This document shows positions 8,164-16,833 of a stretch of 35,075 nucleotides of DNA, in pieces; the stretch's first letter is position 1; each line of letters opens with the position of its first letter. This DNA is from REEB95 sp035648735 (GTDB lineage Bacteria > Pseudomonadota > Alphaproteobacteria > ATCC43930 > CGMCC-115725). The notes below the pieces were generated by a model that did no database searches, had not been told where the DNA came from, and worked only from the letters and a program-made list of their open reading frames with translations. The stretch spans positions 1 to 35,075 of the forward strand of contig DASRKX010000027.1 of the NCBI GenBank assembly GCA_035648735.1, written 5' to 3'. Both the position numbers and the translations under genes were made by a program.

Positions 8164-8214
8164 CCCGAGCAATAACCCCCTAACGTCTCCGTTCCCTCGC
8201 CCTGCAAACCAAGC

Positions 8215-8244
8215 TTGACAGGCAACCATATGGTTGCCTATTGT
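8215..8244 (+). promoter_or_regulatory. Promoter with embedded perfect palindromic operator for the arsR-type gene
   Basis: A -35 TTGACA (8215-8220) and a -10 TATTGT (8239-8244) are separated by 18 bases. The spacer is filled by a perfect 20-base palindrome at 8220-8239, half-site AGGCAACCAT. A dimeric ArsR-type repressor bound here would block RNA polymerase. The expected start of transcription falls at about 8250-8251, which is the ATG itself, so the message may be leaderless. Confidence 0.8.
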
Positions 8245-8249
8245 CAGTC

Positions 8250-8570
8250 ATGAGCATGGATGCGGTGTTCAAGGCGCTCGCCGATCCGACGCGGCGCCGG
8301 CTGCTCGACCGCCTCCATGCCCGGAATGCGCAGACACTCAACGAGCTATGCGAGCGTGACGACATGACCCGGCAAGCGGTGACCAAGCATCTCAACATTC
8401 TGGAAGCAGCCAACCTGATCGTGACGCAGAAACGCGGGCGCGAGAAGCTGCACTATCTCAACCCCGTTCCGATCAACGGCATCGCCGAACGCTGGATCGG
8501 CAAATTCGAGCAGGGGCGCTTGCGCGCCCTGTCGGAGCTGAAAAAGACACTGGAAAGGGAAGGTCAATGA
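8250..8570 (+). CDS. ArsR-family winged-helix transcriptional repressor
   Basis: A 106-residue regulator starting MSMDAVFKALADPTRRRLLD, the classic opening of the ArsR subgroup paired with SRPBCC proteins. The recognition region is TLNELCERDDMTRQAVTKHLNILEAANLI, followed by the wing KRGREKLHYLNPVPI. There is no metal-binding ELCVCD-type cysteine motif, so a metal sensor is unlikely. The ATG at 8250 is preferred, with the ATG at 8256 as an alternative; no ribosome-binding sequence is visible, in keeping with a leaderless message. The stop overlaps the next gene's start (ATGA at 8567-8570), so the two genes are translationally coupled. Autorepression through the palindrome upstream is inferred. 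Confidence 0.92.
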   Translation: MSMDAVFKALADPTRRRLLDRLHARNAQTLNELCERDDMTRQAVTKHLNILEAANLIVTQKRGREKLHYLNPVPINGIAERWIGKFEQGRLRALSELKKTLEREGQ

Positions 8571-9019
8571 GCACGAAATTTCTCGCCGTCACCTACATCA
8601 GAACCACGCCGGAAAAGCTGTGGGATGCGCTGACCAAGCCGGAATTCACGCGCAATTACTGGTTTGGCTGCTGGCAGGATTGCGACTGGCAGGTCGGTTC
8701 GTCATGGCGCCTGATGTTCGAAGATGGGCGTGTCGGCGATACCGGCAAGGTGGAAGAGATCGACCCGCCGCGCCGCCTGGTGCTGTCGTGGCGCAACGAA
8801 TTCCGGCCGGAACTGAAAGCGGAAGGTGCGTCGCGCGCGACGTTCGAGCTTGAACCCGTGGGCGACGCGGTCAAATTGACCGTGACGCACGAAATCGCGC
8901 GGGACGGTTCGAAACTCATAGGCGCGGTTTCGAACGGCTGGCCGAAGGTTCTGTCGAGCCTGAAGAGCCTATTGGAGACGGGCACCGCCCTGCCCCAAAT
9001 CAACAGCGTGCCCTGTTAG
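8567..9019 (+). CDS. SRPBCC/AHSA1-domain protein
   Basis: A 150-residue single-domain protein of the START-like SRPBCC superfamily (AHSA1/CalC/Aha1 group). Seen are the opening strand FLAVTYIRTTPEKLWDALTKPEFTRNYWFG, the DWQVGSSW-LMFEDG turn, the strand PPRRLVLSWRNEF, and the closing helix NGWPKVLSSLKSLLETG. Members bind hydrophobic ligands in a deep cavity, but the ligand here is unknown. It is coupled by ATGA to the ArsR-type regulator, an arrangement often seen in proteobacteria, which suggests expression in response to whatever relieves the repressor. Its stop overlaps the ppx stop from the other strand (TTAG at 9016-9019). Confidence 0.88.
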   Translation: MSTKFLAVTYIRTTPEKLWDALTKPEFTRNYWFGCWQDCDWQVGSSWRLMFEDGRVGDTGKVEEIDPPRRLVLSWRNEFRPELKAEGASRATFELEPVGDAVKLTVTHEIARDGSKLIGAVSNGWPKVLSSLKSLLETGTALPQINSVPC

Positions 9020-10509
9020 CGCTTCAACACGGGTTTTCGACCCATCGCCTTGGCCAGGGAATCGAGCCGCCGCTGTACGCTTTCGCCGAAGCGCTGCGCT
9101 CCTTCGCCGGTGAGCGACAGCGTCACCTCACCCCCGCCGACGCCCAGCGTCGCCCCGTGCAGCGCCGCGGGCACGCCGCCGGAGAGCGTATAGGCCAACC
9201 GCAGCGCCAAGCCGACGCTGCGTGCCGCCAGCAACTCCTCGTCGTCGAGCAACTCGAGCGGCGCCAGCAACTCCACCGTGCCGCGGCCACCGTAGCGCGC
9301 ATGCAAGGCGGTGGCGATGAAGGCGCGGCCCGGATGATCGATCCCGGCGACCGGCATGTAGAGCGCGTGCCGCACCGCCTGCTCGGCGCGATAATCCGGA
9401 TGCTCGTTCCAGGCGATGTCGGACAGCAGCGCCGCGGCATGGCGCAACCGCTTCTGCTCGGGCGGATCCTTGGGAAAGAGCGGATTCATCCAGGCGTTGA
9501 GTGCTTCGCCGATGTCGCCGAAGCGCGGATTGGCGCGCGCCGATTCGGCACAGGCGGCGATCAGCGGGTCGGCGGCGCGTTCGGCCGGATCGAGCAGGTT
9601 GAAGAGATGGCCTTCACGCAGGCCCCAGGTCGAGAACACGACGCGCTTCGGGTCCATGCGCTTGATGACGCGGCCGAGGACGCGCGCCGCCAGCGGCAGC
9701 GTCTCCAGGCGCTTTTTCGACAATCCGGCGATGCCCTCAAGCGATTTACGGCTCTGCTTGGCGAGGAAATCGAGAAACTTCTCCACCTCGCCGCGCGATA
9801 GCGAATAGTTCTGGATGACGTGCAGCGGATATTGCGATTCCGCCATGTGAACGCGCGCCATGGCGCGCCATGCACCGCCCACGGCATAAAAAGTGTTGTC
9901 GGGCGGCGCCGCGAGCCACGGCACCGTCGCCAGCAGCCGGTCGATGACGTCCTTGAGCTTCTTGTCGTCGTCGGCCAGGTCGGCGAGGCGCAGCGGGCCC
10001 AACGGCAGGGTCGCGGCCCGGCCGGGCGCCCCGCCGGCAAGCTCGACGAGCTCGATCGAGCCGCCGCCCAAATCGCCGGCGATGCCCGAGGCCTTGGGAA
10101 TGCCGGCGAGCACGCCGAGCGCGGCGAGCCGGCCCTCCTCCTCGCCCGACAATACCCGCACCTTGATGCCGAAGCGCTTCTCGATCTCGGCGGCGAAGGC
10201 CGGCCCATCGGCGGCGTCGCGCACCGCCGCGGTCGCAAGAACGTCGAGATGCGAAGCGCCCAGCGCCCGCGCCAACGCCACGAAGCGCTGCAGGTTGGCA
10301 CGGGCCAGCTCGACACCGTCGGCATCGAGCTTGCCGGTCTTGTTAAGGCTCTTGCCGAGCGCGCACATCACCTTTTCGTTAAAAAGCGTGCGTGCCGGGC
10401 GCTTTAGGCCGTCGAAGACGACGAGGCGCAGCGAATTCGAGCCGATATCCACCACCGCGACGGAATCGCGGCGCAAGGCGCCCTCGGCGACCGCAGCAAA
10501 TCGCGGCAT
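9016..10509 (-). CDS. ppx: Exopolyphosphatase (Ppx/GppA family)
   Basis: A 497-residue enzyme of the actin-like ASKHA fold. It shows the phosphate 1 motif VVDIGSNSLRLVVFDG (about 19-34), the ATAAVRDA segment, the phosphate 2 loop GDLGGGSIELVEL, and a C-terminal HD-like helical domain with HAAALLSDIAW. It removes terminal phosphates from polyphosphate; some relatives also hydrolyse pppGpp, and the sequence alone does not separate these. The start at 10509 lies only two bases after the ppk stop, so ppk and ppx form one operon with opposing activities. The 3' end overlaps the convergent SRPBCC gene by four bases. Confidence 0.93.
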   Translation of the reverse strand: MPRFAAVAEGALRRDSVAVVDIGSNSLRLVVFDGLKRPARTLFNEKVMCALGKSLNKTGKLDADGVELARANLQRFVALARALGASHLDVLATAAVRDAADGPAFAAEIEKRFGIKVRVLSGEEEGRLAALGVLAGIPKASGIAGDLGGGSIELVELAGGAPGRAATLPLGPLRLADLADDDKKLKDVIDRLLATVPWLAAPPDNTFYAVGGAWRAMARVHMAESQYPLHVIQNYSLSRGEVEKFLDFLAKQSRKSLEGIAGLSKKRLETLPLAARVLGRVIKRMDPKRVVFSTWGLREGHLFNLLDPAERAADPLIAACAESARANPRFGDIGEALNAWMNPLFPKDPPEQKRLRHAAALLSDIAWNEHPDYRAEQAVRHALYMPVAGIDHPGRAFIATALHARYGGRGTVELLAPLELLDDEELLAARSVGLALRLAYTLSGGVPAALHGATLGVGGGEVTLSLTGEGAQRFGESVQRRLDSLAKAMGRKPVLKR

Positions 10510-10511
10510 CG

Positions 10512-12692
10512 TCAGCTTTCACCCCGCTCGGTGACCAGCCGCGGCGGCGTCCGCGGCCGGTGCGGCTGCAGCGCACTACCCCGTCCGGAGAGGCTGGGAT
10601 TAGTCATGAAATAGGTGTGCGCGCTGGGCGCGTCGGGATCGGTGCTCGCCCGCCGATAGACGCCGTCGCCGCCGAGCCACCAGGTTTGTGCTTCGTCCTT
10701 GAGCGAGGTCTGCATGATCTCGACCAGCACCTGGCGGTGAACGGTTTCGTTCTCGATCGGCACCAACGCCTCGACGCGCCAATCCAAATTGCGCGGCATC
10801 CAATCGGCCGAGGAGATGAAGACGAGCGACTTCGACGACGGCAGCTTGTGGCCGTTGCCGAAACAGGCGATACGGCCATGCTCGAGAAAGCGGCCGATGA
10901 TGCTTTTGACCCGGATATTGTCGGACAGCCCGGCGACCTCGGGCCGCAGGCAGCAGATGCCGCGCACGATGAGGTCGATCTGAACGCCTTCCTGCGACGC
11001 GCGATAAAGCAGGTCGATCAGTGCCGGATCGACCAGCGCGTTCAGCTTCACCCAAATCTGTCCCGGCTTGCCGGCCTTCACATTGGCGATCTCGGCCTCG
11101 ATCAGCTCGTAGAGGCGCTGGCGCAGATTGACCGGGGCGACGGCGATCTTCTCGAGATGCGCCGGCGTCGCATAACCCGTCATGTAGTTGAAGAGCTGCT
11201 GCGCGTCGCGGCACAGTGCCGGGTCGCTCGTGAAGAAGCTGAGGTCGGTGTAAACCTTCGCCGTATAGGGGTGATAATTGCCCGTGCCGTAATGCACATA
11301 AGGACGCAGCTCGCCGGCCTCGCGCCGGACGACCAGCGACACCTTGGCGTGGGTCTTCAATTCGAGGAAGCCGTAGACCACCTGGACGCCGGCGCGCTCC
11401 AGATCGCGCGCCCAGCGGATGTTCGCCTCTTCGTCGAAACGCGCCTTCAACTCGATCAGCGCGGTCACCGACTTGCCGGCCTCGGCCGCCTCGATCAGCG
11501 CGCGCACGATCGGGCTGTCGTCGCTCGTGCGATAGAGCGTTTGCTTGATCGCCACCACCGCCGGATCGTGCGCCGCCTGACGCACGAACTGGACGACGAC
11601 ATCGAAGCTTTCATAGGGATGATGGACGACGATGTCCTTCTGCCGGATCGCCGCAAAGCAATCGCCGCCGAAATCGCGGATGCGCTCGGGGAAGCGCGGA
11701 TTGTAGGGCGTGAAGACGAGGTCGGGCCGCTCGTCGATGATGAGGCGCTTGGTGTCGGCAAGGCCGAGGATGCCGTCCAACGGGAAGACATCATCCGCCG
11801 ACGCGTCGAGCTTCTCGATCAGGAAGCGGCGGAGATTTTCGGGCAGAGCGGCCTCGACGCCGAGATAGATGACGTGGCCGCGACGCCGCCGTTTGAGCGC
11901 GGTTTCGAAGAGTCGCGCCAGATCCTCGGCTTCCTCCTCGATCTCGACCTCGCTGTCGCGCAGGATGCGGAACATGCCCTTGCCAACGACGGCGAAGCCC
12001 GGAAACAGGTGATCGAGGAAGCGGGCGATCACCTGCTCGACCGGCACGAAGCGGACGTTCTTGCCCGGCAACCTGACGAATCGCGCGATCGACGGCGGGA
12101 CCAGGAGCAACGCCTGCATCGGGCTGCCGTCGCTCTTGCGCGTCAGCTCGAGCGCCAGGCCGAAGCCGAGATTGGCGATGAACGGGAACGGATGCGCCGG
12201 ATCGATGGCGAGCGGCGTCAGCACCGGGAAAATCTCGGCCATGAAACGTTCGGAAAGGAAGGCGATGTCCGATTCGGTGAGATCTTCCGGCCCGACGACG
12301 GCGACTCCCGCGCCGGCGAGTTCGTGCCGCAGGACGCGCCAAGCCACCTGCTGATCCTGCATCAGCTTGCCGGCGCGGCGGTTGATCGCCACGAGCTGCT
12401 GTGCCGGCGTCAGGCCATCCTGGCTCGGCGTCGCGATACCGGCCTGGACCTGTCCTTTGAGGCCGGCGACTCGTACCATGTAGAATTCATCGAGGTTGCT
12501 GGCCGAGATGGAGAGAAAACGCAGCCGCTCCAGCAGCGGATAGCGCGGATTCTCCGCCTCGGCGAGAACCCGTTCGTTGAAAGCCAGCCAGGAAAGCTCG
12601 CGGTTGATGAACCGGTCCGGCGACCGTTCATCCCCCGGCGCATGCGACTTGCGCTGCGGCAGTCCCGGCATCGCCACCATTTCCCGCTCCAT
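10512..12692 (-). CDS. ppk1: Polyphosphate kinase 1
   Basis: A 726-residue enzyme with the four-part PPK1 layout: N-terminal domain (FINRELSWLAFNERVL, 28-43), head domain, and two phospholipase D-like catalytic domains. H448 in LKTHAKVSLVVRRE corresponds to the autophosphorylated His435 of E. coli, and H467 lies in YVHYGTGNYHPYTAKVYTD. It reversibly makes polyphosphate from ATP, usually at the inner membrane. The ATG at 12692 is taken as the start. An in-frame ATG at 12680, preceded by GGAGCGGG, is a possible alternative. It is first in the ppk-ppx operon and divergent from the SixA-like gene 54 bases away. Confidence 0.95.
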   Translation of the reverse strand: MEREMVAMPGLPQRKSHAPGDERSPDRFINRELSWLAFNERVLAEAENPRYPLLERLRFLSISASNLDEFYMVRVAGLKGQVQAGIATPSQDGLTPAQQLVAINRRAGKLMQDQQVAWRVLRHELAGAGVAVVGPEDLTESDIAFLSERFMAEIFPVLTPLAIDPAHPFPFIANLGFGLALELTRKSDGSPMQALLLVPPSIARFVRLPGKNVRFVPVEQVIARFLDHLFPGFAVVGKGMFRILRDSEVEIEEEAEDLARLFETALKRRRRGHVIYLGVEAALPENLRRFLIEKLDASADDVFPLDGILGLADTKRLIIDERPDLVFTPYNPRFPERIRDFGGDCFAAIRQKDIVVHHPYESFDVVVQFVRQAAHDPAVVAIKQTLYRTSDDSPIVRALIEAAEAGKSVTALIELKARFDEEANIRWARDLERAGVQVVYGFLELKTHAKVSLVVRREAGELRPYVHYGTGNYHPYTAKVYTDLSFFTSDPALCRDAQQLFNYMTGYATPAHLEKIAVAPVNLRQRLYELIEAEIANVKAGKPGQIWVKLNALVDPALIDLLYRASQEGVQIDLIVRGICCLRPEVAGLSDNIRVKSIIGRFLEHGRIACFGNGHKLPSSKSLVFISSADWMPRNLDWRVEALVPIENETVHRQVLVEIMQTSLKDEAQTWWLGGDGVYRRASTDPDAPSAHTYFMTNPSLSGRGSALQPHRPRTPPRLVTERGES

Positions 12693-12746
12693 GCGGCAAG
12701 ACTATAAACATCATGTGACCATGTTATTGCAGCTTACGGCAAGGAT

Positions 12747-13247
12747 ATGAACAGCCTCTATCTTTTGCGCCACGCCAAGGCCGGGCCGCAGGATTCGAAG
12801 AACGACCGCGAACGTGCCCTGATCGAGCCCGGGCGCCAAGGCGCCAAGGCGATCGCCGCCGCGATATCCGAGCGCCGCATCGCGCCGGTGCTGGTGCTGT
12901 GCTCCGCCGCGGCGCGGGCGCGCGAGACGCTGGCCATCGTGCTGCCTTCCCTGCAGCCGGCGCCGCAGATCCACTACGAGGACGGGCTCTATCTTGCCGA
13001 CGCCAAGCAACTCCTCGCCCGCCTGCGCAAGGTGTCGGAGGAGACCGAGAGCGTCATGATCGTCGGCCACAATCCCGGCCTGCAGGAGCTCGCCGTCACC
13101 CTGTCGGACGTGCGGACCGGTCCGCTGATGGCGCGGCTGGCGCAGGAATTTCCGACCTCGGCGCTCGCCCGCTTCGAGGTCGCGCTGTCCTGGCCGACGC
13201 TCGAAGCCGGCGGCGCGCGACTCACCGCGCTGATCGCGCCAAAATAA
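12747..13247 (+). CDS. sixA: SixA-like histidine phosphatase
   Basis: A 166-residue member of the histidine phosphatase (phosphoglycerate mutase-like) superfamily. The RHG motif appears as LLRHAKAG with catalytic H9. A second cluster is CSAAARARET, and the second catalytic His lies in MIVGHNPGLQELA. The short length and RHAKA opening are SixA-like; E. coli SixA removes phosphate from phosphohistidine on phosphotransfer proteins. The true substrate here is unknown. It diverges from ppk, so a link to phosphate metabolism is possible but is inferred from position only. The stop is ten bases from the convergent hdaA stop, with no terminator hairpin between. Confidence 0.82.
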   Translation: MNSLYLLRHAKAGPQDSKNDRERALIEPGRQGAKAIAAAISERRIAPVLVLCSAAARARETLAIVLPSLQPAPQIHYEDGLYLADAKQLLARLRKVSEETESVMIVGHNPGLQELAVTLSDVRTGPLMARLAQEFPTSALARFEVALSWPTLEAGGARLTALIAPK

Positions 13248-13257
13248 GGAAATAACG

Positions 13258-13941
13258 CTAGGTGTCGCGGCCCGATTCGGCCAGCACGGCACGCGCCAGC
13301 GGCACCGTGACGGCACGTTGCTGCGCCAGCGCCGCTTTGTCGAGGCGGCCGACAATGTCGCGCGCCCCGGCGAAGGAGCGCTCGATGCGCGCGATGAGAT
13401 AGCCGATGACGTCTTCGGTCACCGTCAGCTGTCGGTCGCGGAACAGTTTGAGCAGCACCGCCGCGAGCAGTGCATCGTCGGGCGGTTCGATGCCGACCGC
13501 CGGCGCCGCCAACAGGCGCGAGCGCAGATCGGCAAGCCGGATGTTCCACTGCGCCGGCGGCTCGGTCGCGACGACCAAAAGGTGGCCACCGCGCTCGGCG
13601 ACGAGATTATGGAGATGCAAGAGCGCCTCCTCCGGAGCGGCCCGCGCGCCGTCCAGCACCAGGTCGGTCGCATCCCCGAGCTGCACCGGAACCGCATCGA
13701 CGGTAAGCGCGGTCGGATCGATGAAGCCGAGCCGTCCGCCGGCATCGCGGACGCGCGCGGCGAAGACATGCGCCAGATGCGTCTTGCCCGCGCCGGACGC
13801 GCCATAGAGCGCGAGCGACGGCGCCGGCCAGGCAGGCCACGTCTCGAGCCACTGCACCGCCGCCTGGTTCGAGCCGGCGAGCAGGAAATCCTCCCTCCCG
13901 AGCGCCGGCAAATGGCCGAGATCGAGCGGCAGTTGTGCCAT
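13258..13941 (-). CDS. hdaA: DnaA-related replication inactivator HdaA (Hda family)
   Basis: A 227-residue DnaA-like AAA+ protein lacking the DNA-binding domain IV. The N-terminus MAQLPLDLGH carries a QLPLDL clamp-binding motif for the DNA polymerase III beta clamp. The Walker A is GASGAGKTH, the Walker B strand is DLVLDGA, the Arg-rich box is LRSRL, and the lid helix has GARDIVGRLDKAAL. With the clamp, Hda proteins trigger hydrolysis of DnaA-bound ATP and so prevent re-initiation; HdaA does this in Caulobacter. It is the last gene of a minus-strand operon, starting three bases after the permease stop, a common alphaproteobacterial neighbour order. Confidence 0.9.
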   Translation of the reverse strand: MAQLPLDLGHLPALGREDFLLAGSNQAAVQWLETWPAWPAPSLALYGASGAGKTHLAHVFAARVRDAGGRLGFIDPTALTVDAVPVQLGDATDLVLDGARAAPEEALLHLHNLVAERGGHLLVVATEPPAQWNIRLADLRSRLLAAPAVGIEPPDDALLAAVLLKLFRDRQLTVTEDVIGYLIARIERSFAGARDIVGRLDKAALAQQRAVTVPLARAVLAESGRDT

Positions 13942-13944
13942 GGC

Positions 13945-15033
13945 CTAGCTGCGAGGCTTGCGGGTCGTGCTGCCGCCCGAATCGTAAATCGGGCTTGTCA
14001 GGTAGTGGCCCATGCCGAAACGCACCAGCACGCCGACCACCGCCGCCGCCGGAACCGCCAGCAGCAATCCGAGGAAGCCGAACAATTTGCCGAAGGCGAG
14101 CAACGCGAAGATCACCCAGAGCGGGTGAAGATTGACGCGGTCGCCGATCAGCTTGGGCTGCAGGATATTGCCTTCGACGCCCTGCCCGACGGCGAAGATG
14201 ACCGCGACGATGGCCGCCGCGGTCCAGCTCGGCGTTTGCACCAGCGTCAGTCCCATGGCGAGCACGAAGCCGATCGCCCCGCCGATGAACGGGATGAAGG
14301 ACAGGATGCCGACCAGCAGGCCGATGACGATGGCGAAATGGGTGCCGACCACGCTGAGCGTGATCGCATACCACGCCGCCAGGAGGAATCCGACCAGCAC
14401 CTGGCCGCGCACGAAGCCAGCCAGGGTCTGATTGATGAGCGCGAACTGCTCACGCACCGTGTGGGCATATTGGCGCGGCACCCAATTATCGAGATGACCG
14501 ACGAAGCGGTGCCAATCGCGCAGGAGATAGAAGGCGACAAGCGGCGTGATGAAAATCAGCGACAGCAGGCTAGCGAGCGCCAGGCTGCTGGTCAGCATGC
14601 CTTCGACCAGCCGGGCCGCCCAGCCAAGCGCCGCCGACGACCAGCTGCCGACCATGACGCGCAGGCGCTCGACGTCCTCGGGTGCTAGCCGCTCCTGCGC
14701 CAGCGCCAGTAATTGCTGAACTTCGTCCCGGCCCTGCTGCATCGCGGAGGGCGCAATCTTGGCGAGCTCCGTCACCTGCGCCTCGACCAGCGGCACCAGC
14801 ATCACCAGGACAAGAGACACCCCGAAGAGGAAGAGCAGCAGAACGATCAGCGCCGAAAGGTTGCGCGACAGGTGGCGCCGCTCGAGACGATCGACCAGCG
14901 GCGCCAGGAAATAGGCGATGCCGGCGCCGGCGACGAACGGCACCAGCACGGTGCCCAGCCGGTCGATGGCAAACAGCAAGATCACGAATACGGCGAGCCA
15001 GAACAGGGCTACGGTGCGGGGCGTCGTCTTCAT
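13945..15033 (-). CDS. AI-2E/PerM-family membrane permease
   Basis: A 362-residue integral membrane protein. Two hydrophobic helices open the protein (VALFWLAVFVILLFAI and PFVAGAGIAYFLAPLV), followed by a third, an amphipathic cytoplasmic stretch (about 75-150), and at least four more helices. The family hallmarks PLVAFYLLRDW, GQVLVGFLLAAWY, and SFIPFIGG are present. Relatives have been proposed as exporters of AI-2 or as sodium/proton antiporters, and the substrate here cannot be told. The ATG at 15033 has GAGGAG upstream and overlaps the preceding gene's stop (ATGA), so translation is coupled. A longer frame start at 15072 would lie inside that gene. Confidence 0.88.
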   Translation of the reverse strand: MKTTPRTVALFWLAVFVILLFAIDRLGTVLVPFVAGAGIAYFLAPLVDRLERRHLSRNLSALIVLLLFLFGVSLVLVMLVPLVEAQVTELAKIAPSAMQQGRDEVQQLLALAQERLAPEDVERLRVMVGSWSSAALGWAARLVEGMLTSSLALASLLSLIFITPLVAFYLLRDWHRFVGHLDNWVPRQYAHTVREQFALINQTLAGFVRGQVLVGFLLAAWYAITLSVVGTHFAIVIGLLVGILSFIPFIGGAIGFVLAMGLTLVQTPSWTAAAIVAVIFAVGQGVEGNILQPKLIGDRVNLHPLWVIFALLAFGKLFGFLGLLLAVPAAAVVGVLVRFGMGHYLTSPIYDSGGSTTRKPRS

Positions 15034-15578
15034 GAGCGGGGCTCCTCTGCGCTGGCGAAGCTGCGCATCCACCGAATGAGGTAAAGCGCGCCGGACAGCA
15101 CGGTGGTCGCCGCCACGGCGTCAATCAATAGCCTAGTGAGGCCACGATCGTCGACTCGGAGCCCCAGATGCCCGAGCACGGTGACGATCAGCAGAATCTG
15201 CAGCGTGGTGTTGATCTTGCTCACGGTCAGGGGACGCCAGGCCTGCGGCTCGGCCACAGTCATGCTCAGCATGAAGCCGCCGATGATGAGCACGTCGCGG
15301 AATACCACCAGGATGACCAGCCAGGTCGGCAAATAGCCGGCGAGACCGAGCGTCACCACCATGCTGATGATGAGCGCCTTGTCGGCGATCGGATCGAGCA
15401 GCGCGCCGAGATCGGAACGGCTGTCGAAACGCTTGGCGATGAAGCCATCGACCGCGTCGGAAACGCCGGCGGCAAGAAAGAGCCAGAACGTGGTCCGCAA
15501 ATCGCCGCCCAAGATGAGCCAGATGCCGATAGGCGCCGCGAGCAGGCGCCCCAGGGAAATCAGGTTCGGCAGGTTCAT
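15030..15578 (-). CDS. CDP-alcohol phosphatidyltransferase (PgsA/cardiolipin-synthase-like)
   Basis: A 182-residue membrane enzyme. It starts MNLPNLISLGRLLAAPIG, typical of phosphatidylglycerophosphate synthases. The catalytic pattern D-x2-DG-x2-A-x9-G-x3-D-x3-D is present as SDAVDGFIAKRF...LGALLDPIAD, with all four metal-binding Asp. At least four more hydrophobic segments follow. It transfers a phosphatidyl group from CDP-diacylglycerol to an alcohol, most likely glycerol-3-phosphate; phosphatidylglycerol as acceptor is possible. The ATG at 15578 has a good GAGGAAAG ribosome-binding site. It lies 17 bases after the DUF2066 gene and overlaps the permease start. Confidence 0.85.
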   Translation of the reverse strand: MNLPNLISLGRLLAAPIGIWLILGGDLRTTFWLFLAAGVSDAVDGFIAKRFDSRSDLGALLDPIADKALIISMVVTLGLAGYLPTWLVILVVFRDVLIIGGFMLSMTVAEPQAWRPLTVSKINTTLQILLIVTVLGHLGLRVDDRGLTRLLIDAVAATTVLSGALYLIRWMRSFASAEEPRS

Positions 15579-15595
15579 CTTTCCTCGCCGCTCCT

Positions 15596-16750
15596 TTAAT
15601 GCGCTGTCGTGCCGCGATAGGCGAGCGTGCTCGGCGGCTCGCCGCTCAATTCGAGGTCGCGCTGCGCCAGCGCCATACGGAGCTGCGTCAGATCGCCGAC
15701 ATAGCGAATGGCGATCTGCGCGGCATCGCGGTCGATGCTCAGGAGATTGACCCCGGCCACCGCCGGTAGCGTGCCGAGGCGGTTGCTGACCGTGACCCAA
15801 TCGCGCAAGCCGGATAGCGGCACGCTCACCGTTAGCACGCCGGTCTGGCTGAAATCGAGGACATTGGCCGCCTTCCACGCCTCATTGATCTGGTCGACCG
15901 TGCCGAGCACGCCGCGCTGCATCAGCGCCGCCTGGTCGTCGCCGGGCGTCGCCGCATAGCTTCGGCTCCAGCTCGGCTCACCGCCCCGATTACCCGGCGA
16001 ATAGCGCGTCGCCTTCACGTCGAGCGTGGCGCCGTCGCCGGCGCCCTTCACCGTGGCGACCGCCACCAGCACGTCGGCATTGCCGTCCCGCGCCGAAATC
16101 CGGCCGATCGCCGCGGCATCGCCCTTGAGCGCCAAATCGGCATCGATGGCGGCGAGATCTTCAACCTCGCCCAGCGGCAGTATCATCGGCACCAGACCGG
16201 TGGCAAATTTTTTCTGGTTCCACGCGGCGCGCCACGGATTGGGATCCTCCCACAGGGCCGGGCCGCGGGCGGCGACGAGCACCGGCAGCACGACGAGCGG
16301 CTTCGACGGCGTTTCGGCAAAGGGAACGCGCGCCTGTCGCAGGAGCTGGCGGATGCCGTCGGGGCGGAAGCGAAAGGTGTATTCGGCGAGATAGCGCACC
16401 GTCGAGGTGCGCTCCTTCGCGACCTCGAAGCCCTGCACCAGATCAGTCAGCATGGCATCGCTGGCCGCCGGCAGGCGGTCGGCGTCGCGCGCCAGCGTCA
16501 GCCGCGCCAGCAGCATGCGATAGGCTATGCGCTCGCCGGCAAGTCGAGCGGTGTCGCGCGCGACATTGGCGGAGGCTGCCGTGGCGTCGACGGGAACATC
16601 GGCAACGGTGAAAACCTCGGCGGCGGCCGCAGGTGCGGGCGCCGTGACGGCTTGCGCGCCGACAGGCCCGGCGAAAAACCCCAGGACGGCCGCCAGGAAC
16701 AGACTTCGCCATGCCCGTTTTCGCCAATTCGCCGCCACACTGCGCCCCAT
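15596..16750 (-). CDS. DUF2066 family exported protein
   Basis: A 384-residue protein of unknown function. The ATG at 16750 was chosen for its CGGGAAAG ribosome-binding sequence; an in-frame ATG at 16771 is the alternative. A signal peptide (RKRAWRSLFLAAVLGFFAGPVGAQA) is followed by the DUF2066 core: the VADVPVDATAASANVARDTA opening, RIAYRMLLARLT, LVQGFEVAKERTSTVRYLAEYTFRF, and PLVVLPVL. Members are predicted periplasmic proteins, often found beside purM, pgsA-like, perM and hda genes, and this window keeps that order apart from purM. It is the first gene of the operon that ends in hdaA, with no strong promoter recognised upstream. Confidence 0.82.
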   Translation of the reverse strand: MGRSVAANWRKRAWRSLFLAAVLGFFAGPVGAQAVTAPAPAAAAEVFTVADVPVDATAASANVARDTARLAGERIAYRMLLARLTLARDADRLPAASDAMLTDLVQGFEVAKERTSTVRYLAEYTFRFRPDGIRQLLRQARVPFAETPSKPLVVLPVLVAARGPALWEDPNPWRAAWNQKKFATGLVPMILPLGEVEDLAAIDADLALKGDAAAIGRISARDGNADVLVAVATVKGAGDGATLDVKATRYSPGNRGGEPSWSRSYAATPGDDQAALMQRGVLGTVDQINEAWKAANVLDFSQTGVLTVSVPLSGLRDWVTVSNRLGTLPAVAGVNLLSIDRDAAQIAIRYVGDLTQLRMALAQRDLELSGEPPSTLAYRGTTAH

Positions 16751-16833
16751 GTCTTTCCCGGCCCCGGTCATAGCCCAGAACCGCCGGGCGCGCCAGATCG
16801 CGGCCGATTGGAAGATTTCGTTAAAGGCGACGT

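Noticed and set aside
10392..12707. Long plus-strand open frame of about 770 codons
   Set aside because: It lies opposite ppk and ppx, whose proteins match their families from end to end. The plus-strand product is low-complexity Arg/Asp-rich and is an artefact of high GC.
13318..14688. Plus-strand open frame of 456 codons opposite hdaA and the permease
   Set aside because: The product is rich in Arg, Gln, His and Asp with no domain, and is the mirror of clearly real genes.
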